A stretch of 27,126 nucleotides of DNA from positions 1 to 27,126 of the forward strand of contig JALSQH010000222.1 of NCBI GenBank assembly GCA_026985515.1, written 5' to 3'. Origin of the DNA: a bacterium (GTDB lineage: Bacteria > JALSQH01). The notes beneath the pieces were generated by a model. That model worked only from the letters and a program-made list of their open reading frames with translations. It was not told the DNA's origin and did no database searches. This document shows, in pieces, positions 1 through 7,464 of the stretch; position 1 is the stretch's first letter, and each line of letters starts with the position of its first letter. Made by a program: the position numbers and the translations under genes.

Positions 1-552
1 AATATCCCGGTGTTTTACTTTTTTCAGGTCCTTACCGTTGATATACTTTATCGGTTCTCTGAATACAGTAAGCTTCCGGGTGAAAGAGATCTTAAGTCTG
101 GAGATGTTGATGAATGGTGGTGGTATAACTTTTTCAATAATGATATTCATTCTTGCAAGATAACTCAGGTTTTTCAAACTGAAGTTTGTCCTTTTCATAG
201 TATCTCCATAATCAAGAAAAGAATCACTCCAGTCAGATTCATCAATCAGATCATTCAATTTTACCAGCAGTTGTGGTGCCCTTTCTCCAATGAAGTTGTA
301 AAGATCAATCTTGTTTTCATAGGCTACTGCTGCTATATCCTTTGATAGATCTCCAAATCCCAGTTCCCTGAAAAGTGGTTCAAAAAGGTTGTGTTTTACT
401 TTTACAAATCCTCTGGTTCTTGTTGCAAGGTAAAATGGTGAAGTAAATGGGCGTAATGCAAGTATCTCTTCCACCGATAGATCAATCTTTCTTTTTAAAA
501 AGATCCCTATCCCTTTTTCATAAGCTTCAAGCATGTAAACATCAATCTTCAT
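1..552 (-). CDS. Unrecognised MoxR-partner protein, N-terminal 184 residues (3' end outside window)
   Basis: An open frame of 184 codons runs from ATG at 552 to the window edge without a stop. A strong ribosome-binding site (GGAGGAAAGAG) sits directly before the ATG, and the start overlaps the end of the MoxR ATPase gene by 11 nt, so the two are translationally coupled. The visible part starts MKIDVYMLEAYEKG, is mixed alpha/beta and charged, and has no signal peptide or membrane segment. I recognise no domain in it. Genes directly downstream of MoxR-type ATPases very often encode proteins with a C-terminal VWA (von Willebrand A) or VWA-like metallopeptidase domain. That is only an inference here, because any such domain would lie beyond the left edge. 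It is not a shadow frame: start, RBS and coupling are all in place. Confidence 0.75.
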   Translation of the reverse strand, partial: MKIDVYMLEAYEKGIGIFLKRKIDLSVEEILALRPFTSPFYLATRTRGFVKVKHNLFEPLFRELGFGDLSKDIAAVAYENKIDLYNFIGERAPQLLVKLNDLIDESDWSDSFLDYGDTMKRTNFSLKNLSYLARMNIIIEKVIPPPFINISRLKISFTRKLTVFREPIKYINGKDLKKVKHRDI

Positions 553-1867
553 CTCTTTCCTCCACGCTTCTGTTTAAAATTTTTTCTTCTATCATTTCAA
601 AAATTTCTTCAGCATCAATGGAGTGGTCATACTTTTCCACAACTTTTGTGACAATTGTTGTCAGGGAGTTAATCTGAGGTGATAGAGGCAGATTCTTTTC
701 CACATTTATTGCCACTGCTGAAAAAGACTCCATGGGCTGGATATCGTTAACGATGTTTCTTATTATGTTGAGTGTTAGCCAGTTTTCTTTCAGTGAAAAA
801 ATCTCCCACTTTTCCCCTAAGAGCAGAAGTTTCTCAATCAGGTTGACTACATCTTTTCTGCTCTGGATTTTAAAGGGATTTAAACTCTTTTCTCCATCAA
901 TATGGAGTGAAACCTCGTTGATATTCTCCACACTGGAGGAGATTGAAAATACATTGTAAACCATCTCCATCACCATATTTTCCTTGTCCAGTGTGAATTC
1001 TTCAGATGTGGCGTGGAATGGGAGTGAATTTAAAATGGTATTTATGGCAATTTCCTCATCCCATCTCCCGGTTATTATTTTCACACCTATAAGGTTGTGG
1101 TATATCATCTTCCATCTTCTTGGACTTATGTTGAATTCGGGGAATTTTCGTTTCCACATTTTTGAAAAGATCAGGATAAACTTTTTTATCTCAGGAGAAT
1201 TTTCCAGTGCTTCCATGTATATATTCTTCAGAAGGTTCAGGTTCTGAATGAAATTTTCATCCTTTTCTATTCCATTCTTTCCGAAAACGAGAGGTGCATC
1301 TTCAGATGTCTTCACATCAAGTATTTTGTCAAGATAACTGTCTGTTTCCTTATCAAGGTTAATAATAAAGGCAAATCTGTCTGCGAGAGCCTCATCAAGG
1401 GGCATGGCACCTGCGTAACTTGGTGGATTCATGGCGGAGAAAATATATTTTAACTGCTTAAGCGGAACACCCATCAGTCTTCTTGATCTTATAATCTCAA
1501 GCCATTTATTCTGTACACCGGGAAGCGCCCTGCTGATCTCATCTATCAGAATGAACTCTTTATCCCAGAGGGTTATCTCTCCCCTTATATATTCAAGTTT
1601 CCCCTTTTTCATGCTTTCAATGTCAGGGAATCCCACAATATCTTCAAAAAGAGCCTTTGAAGCATCATAGGCGTGAAATTTTATCCCCAGCATTTTTGCA
1701 ATTCTCTCGGCGAGAAGGGTTTTACCCGTGCCATGGGGACCAATGAACAAAACCGGCATACCCGTGATAAGTGAATGGAGAATAAAGGGTTCAATGTGGT
1801 CATATCCGTAGATCTGAAGTTTCTTCAGGAAACCCAGAGGTGAGGTTAATTGTGTAACCTGTCTCAT
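542..1867 (-). CDS. MoxR-family AAA+ ATPase
   Basis: Predicted 441-residue cytoplasmic AAA+ ATPase of the MoxR/AAA_5 type, a chaperone-like family that usually works with a VWA-domain partner. Walker A is GPHGTGKT (about residues 43-50), Walker B is FILIDE (105-110), sensor 1 is the Asn of SAMNPP (147), and the probable arginine finger lies in ALADRF (about 164). The stretch EDIVGFPDIES between the Walker motifs is typical of the family. The C-terminal 240 residues are helical and less recognisable. I start it at ATG 1867, because GGAG lies six bases upstream; an in-frame TTG at 1873 has no space for a ribosome-binding site. Its end overlaps the next minus-strand gene, which supports joint action of the two products. 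Confidence 0.9.
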   Translation of the reverse strand: MRQVTQLTSPLGFLKKLQIYGYDHIEPFILHSLITGMPVLFIGPHGTGKTLLAERIAKMLGIKFHAYDASKALFEDIVGFPDIESMKKGKLEYIRGEITLWDKEFILIDEISRALPGVQNKWLEIIRSRRLMGVPLKQLKYIFSAMNPPSYAGAMPLDEALADRFAFIINLDKETDSYLDKILDVKTSEDAPLVFGKNGIEKDENFIQNLNLLKNIYMEALENSPEIKKFILIFSKMWKRKFPEFNISPRRWKMIYHNLIGVKIITGRWDEEIAINTILNSLPFHATSEEFTLDKENMVMEMVYNVFSISSSVENINEVSLHIDGEKSLNPFKIQSRKDVVNLIEKLLLLGEKWEIFSLKENWLTLNIIRNIVNDIQPMESFSAVAINVEKNLPLSPQINSLTTIVTKVVEKYDHSIDAEEIFEMIEEKILNRSVEERDED

Positions 1868-2132
1868 CTTCAACTCCTTTTTTTCTTTCGTTTAACAAAT
1901 TTTGTGATAGAAGTGAGATGTTGAAAATGTATTTTAAAATCAATTGGTTGGAAATTAGGATGAGGAAGATGTTAAAAAATTTTTAACCGTGTTAAAAATT
2001 TTTAATGTGGAAAGTATCAATTTTGCTTCCTTATTCGCTCCTGAAAGGGTCAGGAAGCCTTACTATTTGGGAGACTTCCGGGTCAAAAAAAGTGATTTTA
2101 AAATGTGGACTGAGAGAACAGCCAAGTTTTTA
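1868..2132 (-). promoter_or_regulatory. Leader and promoter region of the MoxR gene
   Basis: About 265 bases with no convincing gene lie between the lipoprotein terminator and moxR. On the minus strand a weak promoter candidate (TTGGCT, then an A/T-rich TTTTAAAAT about 17-19 bases on) lies around 2095-2126. A six-base-pair hairpin (TCCTGA with TCAGGA, five-base loop) sits near 2039-2055, and GGAAG/CTTCC arms near it could pair alternatively. Two A/T palindromes lie at 1971-2006. No known riboswitch class was recognised. A plus-strand frame here (1989-2213) has no ribosome-binding site and runs through the terminator, so I do not call it. Confidence 0.35.
1971..2006. repeat. Tandem A/T palindromes, candidate operator
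   Basis: Two near-identical palindromes lie side by side: a perfect 17-mer GTTAAAAAATTTTTAAC at 1971-1987 and the 14-mer TTAAAAATTTTTAA at 1992-2005. Their centres are about 19-20 bases apart, close to two helical turns. They lie 100-140 bases upstream of the moxR start. A dimeric regulator or a nucleoid protein binding narrow-groove A-tracts would fit, but low-complexity sequence alone could also produce this. Confidence 0.4.
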
Positions 2133-2164
2133 AATAGAAAAAGACAGGGGTATATCCCCCTGTC
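2133..2164 (-). terminator. Rho-independent terminator of the RCC1 lipoprotein gene
   Basis: Read on the minus strand, four bases after the TAG stop at 2168-2170, GACAGGGG and CCCCTGTC form an eight-base-pair G/C-rich stem with a six-base loop. It is followed directly by TTTTTCTATTT. This is a textbook intrinsic terminator pointing leftwards, so the lipoprotein gene and the moxR pair are separate transcription units. Confidence 0.88.
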
Positions 2165-2167
2165 CTT

Positions 2168-5100
2168 CTACCACTCAATTTTCACAGGGATGGGTATGAA
2201 CTCATCAGGCTGATTGAGAAATCCCGTTTCTGTGTCTGCACCACCCCAGCAGTAGAGTTTACCCTGATCAGTAACGGCACAGGTGTGTCTTTTTGAAGCA
2301 AAGACCCTGACAATATCAGGATCTTCCGGAACTGGCACTTTTGTGGGTATGGCTGCACCACCTGCCAGTCCTGTACCTAACTGACCATCGTAATTTATGC
2401 CCCAGCAATAAAGTTTATGATCATCTGCGATGGCGCATGTGTGAAGATTCCCGGTGGCAAGGGGGAAATATTCAATTTCACCAAATTTATTTTTTAAAAA
2501 TGTCATAGTAGTGTTGACGGGTATGGGAGAGTAGTAAATTTGGTTAGCTGTTGCTCCCTGACCAAATACATTGGCAATATCTTTTCCCCAGCAGTACATC
2601 TTTCCCTGATCGTCAATGGCGCATGTAAACACCTCAGCAGGAGCAACCCAGTACCACCCTCTACCAGCTGGATGTGTTACCTCCACTGGAGTGGTAATGT
2701 CATCGGGATAATTACCCTGAGGGAACATGGCACCTGTTCCAGTCTGGCCCGATGTATTCCATCCCCAGCAGAACAACCGATGTGAATTTGTGATGGCACA
2801 TGTGTGGTACTGTCCGTTAAAGACATACGCTGGTGTTTCTACGGTTCCATTTTTTGTTTTTATAGTCACCGGATATGGGTAATAGTGTGGATTTTTTGTC
2901 CCATCTCCTATCTGATAGTGGCCATTATCACCCATACAGTAAAGTTTCTGTTCGGGCTTTGTTGATATAAAACAGGTATGAGCGTAGCCTGTGGAGACCA
3001 TGGAAACATTATCAGTTACAGGAGTCGGGTTGGAAATATTATTACCATGTGTCCCAATACCAATTTCTCCAAAAGTGTTTCTGCCCCAGCAGTAGAGAGT
3101 CCCTGATTTGTCTATTCCACACACTGTTGCATCATTCCATCCAATGGAAGGGAATAAAAATTCATCCATAACTTTAACCTTATGAAAGGTGCTTATGATG
3201 TTATCCATTCCCAGCTGATGGAATATGTTACTTCCCCAGCAGAAAACACCATCGTCGCTTATTCCACATGTGAAGGCAGAATTTCCATTATCAAAGGCTT
3301 CCCCTGCGATTGCAAAGTACCATTCTGAATCCTGTCCTGTGGGTGAGATTTCCACAGGAGTGAACTTTTTCCCTGTGGTAAGGGCATTTGTTTCTCCATA
3401 CGGGTTGTTGCCCCAGCAGTAGAGATCATAATTCTCTGTAACTGCACACATCCCCCTTGCTCCTGCCCCTGTGGAGAGATCGATAACTTCAGCATCGGAT
3501 AATGTTTGCAGCGGCAGGGGCGTTGAGGAATTGTTACTGATTCCTGTACCCAGCTCTCCATTCGTATTGTCACCCCAGCAGAATACCTGGCCCATTTCAT
3601 CTATGGCACAGGTGCTTAGATATGCCGCAGAAACCTTTACCCATTTCAAGCCGTAGGGATGTACAACCTCCTGTGGAATATTGGTGTGATAAATTGATAC
3701 ACCACTTCCCAGCTGTCCATAATACCCGTATCCCCAGCACCACAGATTTCCATTTTCATCTATTCCACATCCATGGTATCCTCCGGCTGCGACATCTGTC
3801 CAGCCCGCTCCGTCGGGATTGTCAACAATAATCGGTACAGATGAATTGGTCCCAATGGTGGAATTATTTCCCAGTTGCCCATGATCGTTGTTACCCCAGC
3901 AGTACAGTTTATTTTCATGTATTCCACAGGCGAACCAGCCACCGGGTGAGATTATATTCCATCCACTATCTTGTGGAGATGGGGTTATTAAATGCACTGG
4001 CGTATCTACATAATCGTGGTAATCAGGATCACCTGTGGTGACTCCATTACCAAATTCTCCATTACCCAGTTGACCATATTTATTTAAACCCCAGCAGTAA
4101 ACTGCCCCCTGACTCCTTATCCCGCAGTTGTAATCCAGACCTGAATAAATCTGGTAGAACCTTAATCCCGTATCGTGAGGTGTGGAGAACACAGAAGAGG
4201 TGTTTTCCCTGACATCAACTTTTTTATTTTTATTTATACCCCAGCACCATGTTTCATAATTTTCATCCACTGCACATGCATGATCGCCCCCTGCACTCAG
4301 ATCAATCCATTTCCTGCCGGCAGGGTTTTTAACCCTGTATGGTGGAATGACAAATCTCTGACCATCTACCCCGTTTCCTATCTGTCTCTCAAAATTTCTT
4401 CCCCAGCACCATATATCACCTTGTGTTTTATAACCCATCTGTGGTTTTGAAACTGCATCAAAGGCACAGGTGAATAGAGTTCCCTTTACCACTTTTGTGA
4501 ATATATGTTTTTTCGTTGTGAAAGTGTAGGTGGCACTTTCAACCGTAAAGGTTGTATCTGATGCCATCACTTTCCACTTATATTTTTTATCAGCTGATAA
4601 ATCTCTGAGAGTAAATGAAATGGTGGAATCTGAGGATGAAAATGTTGTTACTGGAGAGAAAAACTCTTCATTCTCTCCTGTAACATACAGAGAGTAGGTT
4701 ATTTTATCCCCATTTATGTCACTGGAAGTCCGCCACTGAAAGGTTACATCATAGTAAACATCCTTCTCTCCATTTGCCGGTGAAATGAGGTCGGGTTTTG
4801 ATGGTGGAAAGTTAATTGTAAATGCTCTTGTTTCACTCGTTACATTTCCTCCCCTCCCATCTTCGCAGATGACCTTCCAGTAGAAATTTCCACTGTATGG
4901 AGTAATATCTGTAAGAGTGTAAGAGTATTCCACAAATGAACCTATCAGACGCATATTGTTCTGGTCTGTACCGAGGAAGAGATCACAGGTTACAGTATCA
5001 CCGTCACTATCAGCAACATTCCATTTGAATTTAACCGGTAGTGTCAGATCCTGTGAATTATCTGCAGGGGAGATTAGTTGCAGATTTTCCGGTGGGTGGT

Positions 5101-5479
5101 TAACTGTAAATACTGAAATATCACTTTCTGTGAGAGCCTTTCCATCATCTGCCACGATCTTCCAGAAGTATGTAACTTTCCCGTTAAGGTTTGAGAGGGT
5201 GTATGTTGTTGATGTGGAAGTTGCCACCTCAGAGAAATTCCTGCTCCCCTCAGCAAGGTAGATGTGGTAGGTGATGGGATCTCCATCCTGGTCAGTGGAT
5301 TTTTCCCATTTCAGAACTACAGGTTCGTTGATGTTGAGACTCCCATTTTCTGGAGAAAGTAGAAGAGGTGCAGAAGGTGGATTGTTAGTTTTTGGTGTGG
5401 TTTTACCCTTTTCATTTTGTTTGTGACCACAACTCAGGGTGAAAAAAACGAGGAAAAGAAAGACAAAAAATCTCTTCAT
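2168..5479 (-). CDS. Surface lipoprotein with three FN3/Ig-like modules and 14 RCC1-type repeats
   Basis: Predicted 1103-residue lipoprotein. The start is ATG 5479, with GGAGGGGG just upstream; a TTG fifteen bases earlier lacks a ribosome-binding site. MKRFFVFLFLVFFTLSCG is a lipoprotein signal peptide with the lipidated Cys at 17. A short polar linker follows. Three FN3/Ig-like modules cover roughly 34-126, 127-222 and 223-320, each with a D-x-[DN]-G-D turn (DQDGDP, DSDGDT, DINGDK). The rest is 14 copies of an RCC1-like unit with the core C-A-[IV]-x(n)-[LWF][YWF]CWG followed by G-[QE]-[LI]-G. Fourteen copies would make two seven-bladed propellers. Almost every unit has two cysteines, which fits disulfides outside the cytoplasm. 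A binding or adhesive surface role is inferred; the ligand is unknown. The gene has its own terminator. Confidence 0.9.
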   Translation of the reverse strand: MKRFFVFLFLVFFTLSCGHKQNEKGKTTPKTNNPPSAPLLLSPENGSLNINEPVVLKWEKSTDQDGDPITYHIYLAEGSRNFSEVATSTSTTYTLSNLNGKVTYFWKIVADDGKALTESDISVFTVNHPPENLQLISPADNSQDLTLPVKFKWNVADSDGDTVTCDLFLGTDQNNMRLIGSFVEYSYTLTDITPYSGNFYWKVICEDGRGGNVTSETRAFTINFPPSKPDLISPANGEKDVYYDVTFQWRTSSDINGDKITYSLYVTGENEEFFSPVTTFSSSDSTISFTLRDLSADKKYKWKVMASDTTFTVESATYTFTTKKHIFTKVVKGTLFTCAFDAVSKPQMGYKTQGDIWCWGRNFERQIGNGVDGQRFVIPPYRVKNPAGRKWIDLSAGGDHACAVDENYETWCWGINKNKKVDVRENTSSVFSTPHDTGLRFYQIYSGLDYNCGIRSQGAVYCWGLNKYGQLGNGEFGNGVTTGDPDYHDYVDTPVHLITPSPQDSGWNIISPGGWFACGIHENKLYCWGNNDHGQLGNNSTIGTNSSVPIIVDNPDGAGWTDVAAGGYHGCGIDENGNLWCWGYGYYGQLGSGVSIYHTNIPQEVVHPYGLKWVKVSAAYLSTCAIDEMGQVFCWGDNTNGELGTGISNNSSTPLPLQTLSDAEVIDLSTGAGARGMCAVTENYDLYCWGNNPYGETNALTTGKKFTPVEISPTGQDSEWYFAIAGEAFDNGNSAFTCGISDDGVFCWGSNIFHQLGMDNIISTFHKVKVMDEFLFPSIGWNDATVCGIDKSGTLYCWGRNTFGEIGIGTHGNNISNPTPVTDNVSMVSTGYAHTCFISTKPEQKLYCMGDNGHYQIGDGTKNPHYYPYPVTIKTKNGTVETPAYVFNGQYHTCAITNSHRLFCWGWNTSGQTGTGAMFPQGNYPDDITTPVEVTHPAGRGWYWVAPAEVFTCAIDDQGKMYCWGKDIANVFGQGATANQIYYSPIPVNTTMTFLKNKFGEIEYFPLATGNLHTCAIADDHKLYCWGINYDGQLGTGLAGGAAIPTKVPVPEDPDIVRVFASKRHTCAVTDQGKLYCWGGADTETGFLNQPDEFIPIPVKIEW
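2200..4480 (-). repeat. 14-copy RCC1-type repeat array, recognisable in the DNA
   Basis: On the plus strand the complement of the YCWG core recurs as CCCCAGCA(G/C) at irregular spacing of roughly 140-190 bases. Examples are near 2248, 2587, 2762, 3082, 3232, 3410, 3573, 3731, 3893, 4089, 4240 and 4400. One unit (near 2930) has Met in place of Trp in CWG. The units are diverged, not identical copies, so this is an old array rather than recent expansion. Confidence 0.85.
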
Positions 5480-5499
5480 AGCCCCCTCCTGCAAAGATC

Positions 5500-5563
5500 T
5501 GGTTTTAAATATAAAATTTTCAAACTTTGTTTTTGAATTAACTTCTCCTCCCTAGAGAAGTTA
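5500..5563 (-). promoter_or_regulatory. Promoter region of the lipoprotein gene, with a 9-bp inverted repeat
   Basis: On the minus strand TTCAAA, an 18-base spacer and TATATT form a plausible sigma-70-like promoter in a very A/T-rich stretch upstream of ATG 5479. Just upstream of the -35 is a perfect inverted repeat: TAACTTCTC at 5539-5547 and GAGAAGTTA at 5555-5563, with a seven-base spacer. No T-run follows it on either strand, so it is a poor terminator for the gene ending at 5601 and reads better as an operator. Confidence 0.45.
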
Positions 5564-5600
5564 CTTTGATTCTACAGCAATAATTTTTTTTACGCAAGTT

Positions 5601-6035
5601 TTATTCTGAAAATTTCAAGTCATTCACCACCCTGCACACTTCTTCAGGTTCGGGAGAACCAATTCTGTATCTTTTCCCATTTTTAAGGGTTACTTCCACC
5701 ACTTTTAGTCCACTCACATTGAATAGCCATCCCCCTGGAATTTTTTTTATTCCCCATCCATGGAAAATGGAGTTCTTCTCAGGTTTGCAGTGTGTGATTT
5801 CTTTCAGGGGGATTTTCTTCTTCATTATTCCGGGACCAAAGTAAAAAATCAGGTGGGTCTCTGTAATTACAATGGTGAGACTGGAAAAGAGTATCGCTAC
5901 CACCACCAGCAATATCAGTATCGTGTATCTGGTGGTCGCGTCTGGTAGATTGAGAAAGAGAAAGGTGAGAAATGCAATTATAAATGTTACAATAGTGAGG
6001 GTTCCAATCTGTGTCCTTCGATAGAGCTCACTCAT
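5601..6035 (-). CDS. Small membrane protein with two helices and a PH-like C-terminal domain
   Basis: Predicted 144-residue membrane protein starting MSELYRRTQIG. Two hydrophobic helices (about residues 9-30 and 34-58) form a hairpin. The remaining 85 residues look like a small beta-rich bacterial PH-like domain (the LIFYFGPGIMKKKIPLKEI region is typical of bPH-type proteins). This assignment is by pattern only, and the function is unknown. The frame stays open to 6380, but everything upstream of 6035 overlaps the larA-like gene antisense and is low in protein character, so I start at ATG 6035. There is no Shine-Dalgarno sequence; a TATAAT lies nine bases before the ATG, so the message may be leaderless. 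Confidence 0.75.
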   Translation of the reverse strand: MSELYRRTQIGTLTIVTFIIAFLTFLFLNLPDATTRYTILILLVVVAILFSSLTIVITETHLIFYFGPGIMKKKIPLKEITHCKPEKNSIFHGWGIKKIPGGWLFNVSGLKVVEVTLKNGKRYRIGSPEPEEVCRVVNDLKFSE

Positions 6036-6039
6036 AACG

Positions 6040-6075
6040 CAAGTATTATACACCTTTTGTGGTATAATACAAAGT
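6040..6075. promoter_or_regulatory. Mirror-image divergent promoters for the membrane protein and larA-like genes
   Basis: A perfect 9-bp inverted repeat, GTATTATAC (6043-6051) and GTATAATAC (6062-6070), separated by ten bases, carries a consensus TATAAT -10 box on each strand. The rightward box (6063-6068) is extended by TGG and lies seven bases before ATG 6076. The leftward box (6050 to 6045) lies nine bases before ATG 6035, with TTGTAT 16 bases upstream of it. Each -35 region falls in or next to the other promoter's -10, so the two probably exclude each other. Both start codons are so close that the transcripts would be leaderless or nearly so. Confidence 0.7.
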
Positions 6076-7462
6076 ATGAAGAAAGAGATTGTGTATGGAT
6101 CAGAGTGGCTTGAGGTGGAACTACCTGATGATACGGTGGATCTTCCCGCCGGTGTAAATGCCACCATTCCGATTCCTCCAGTTGATACTTTGCAGGCTGT
6201 GAGAGAAGCTCTGGATAATCCAGCTGGAATGCCTCCTCTGGAGGAACTTGCAAAGAGAGCAGGAAGGGTGGTTATTGCCTTTGATGATCCCACCGTGGCT
6301 TCATATGCAGGGGTCTGGGAAATTGCCATAAGGGAAGTGGTTGAAAGGCTTACCTCTGCAGGGGTGAAGTTAGATAACATTTTTTCTCCTTGGTGCCAAT
6401 GGGCTGCACAGAAAGTTTACCCACGAGGAAACTGCGGCAATTATCGGTGAAGAACTGGTACAGGAGTTCAGTGACAGATTGTTTTACCATGATGCAGAGG
6501 ATAGAGAAAATCTGGTTTACCTTGGTAAGACTCCCTCGGGTTATGAGGTTGAACTTAATAAGTTTGCAATAGAGAGTGATTTACTCATCTATGTGAATAC
6601 CTTTTCCTCAGGTTTCAGCGGCGGGTGGAAATCAATAAATGTTGGACTTGCATCATGGAGGTCAATACGACATCATCACAAACCGGATATTATGAGCATG
6701 ACCCTTGGAAGAAATTTACTCCATGAAATTCTCAACGAAATGGGGGCTCTTGTAAAGGAAAAAGTTGGCAGTAACAAAATTTTTAAGATTGAAACCCTTC
6801 TCTCCAATCCCTTTCAGGTGGGGAAAATATGGGCTGGTGATATTGACACGGTGAGAAATGAAGCACTCTCTCTTATGAGAAAACACCAGAAATTAAGAAG
6901 GGAAATTGTGAACAGGAAGTTTGACATAATCTGTTATGGGGTACCTGCATGGAGCCCCTATGCTGCTTTTACCAGCATGAATCCTTTCCTCGCTGTCATT
7001 TCAACGGGACTTGGATATATGGGTGGTATGGTCAATGTGGTGGCAAAGGAGAGCAGTACCGTTATACTTGCATACCCTGTTGAAGACAGGTGGGATGATT
7101 TTCACTTTCCCAATTATCGTGAGGTATGGGAAAAAATTTTACCCGAAACAAAGGATCCCTACTATATCCTGGAGCATTATGTTGAGTATTATCTGAAAAG
7201 GGATGACCTGATTCACAGATACAGGTTTGAATTTGCATTTCATCCCCTTCATGTGATTCTTGGTACTTTTCCTCTGAAGAAATTGAAGCAGATAGGCGAG
7301 CTTATTGTGGCTGCACCTGTGGATGGATCAGTTCTTGATAGAGCTGGTTTTTCATGGGTTGAAAGTGTGGAGGAAGCCATTGAATATGCAATGAGGAAAC
7401 ATGGGAGAAATACTACAGTGGCCTGTATAAACAATCCTGCTGCTTTCAGCAGAACTTTTTAG
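6076..7462 (+). CDS. LarA-like lactate racemase family protein (DUF2088), split by a +1 T in a T6 run
   Basis: The lactate racemase LarA uses a nickel-pincer nucleotide bound to a lysine. The first frame (6076-6385) gives the family's N-terminal part with VVIAFDDPTVASYAG. At the T6 run 6380-6385 this frame goes out of register and ends at 6450. Dropping one T joins it to a frame running 6386-7462 with LLGANGLHRKFTHEE, which matches the family's G-x-HR-x-(M/F)-T-x-E-E motif. The product would be 461 residues. FSGGWKSI supplies the lysine motif that binds the cofactor in LarA; the second catalytic histidine of LarA is not obvious, so the substrate may differ. No larB, larC or larE is in the window. 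The remaining 358 codons are clean, so a sequencing error, slippage or a very recent mutation are all possible. Confidence 0.8.
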
Positions 7463-7464
7463 TG

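Noticed and set aside
1989-2213. Plus-strand 74-codon frame between moxR and the lipoprotein gene
   Set aside because: It has no ribosome-binding site, runs through a strong terminator hairpin and into the antisense of the lipoprotein gene.
5592-6045. ACGCAAGT direct repeats flanking the small membrane protein gene (near 5592 and 6038), as a mobile-element target duplication
   Set aside because: Only eight bases match, there is no transposase or terminal inverted repeat, and one copy is part of the promoter region.
6036-6380. N-terminal extension of the small membrane protein
   Set aside because: This part is antisense to larA-like coding sequence, crosses the divergent promoter and has poor protein character; ATG 6035 fits the membrane hairpin.
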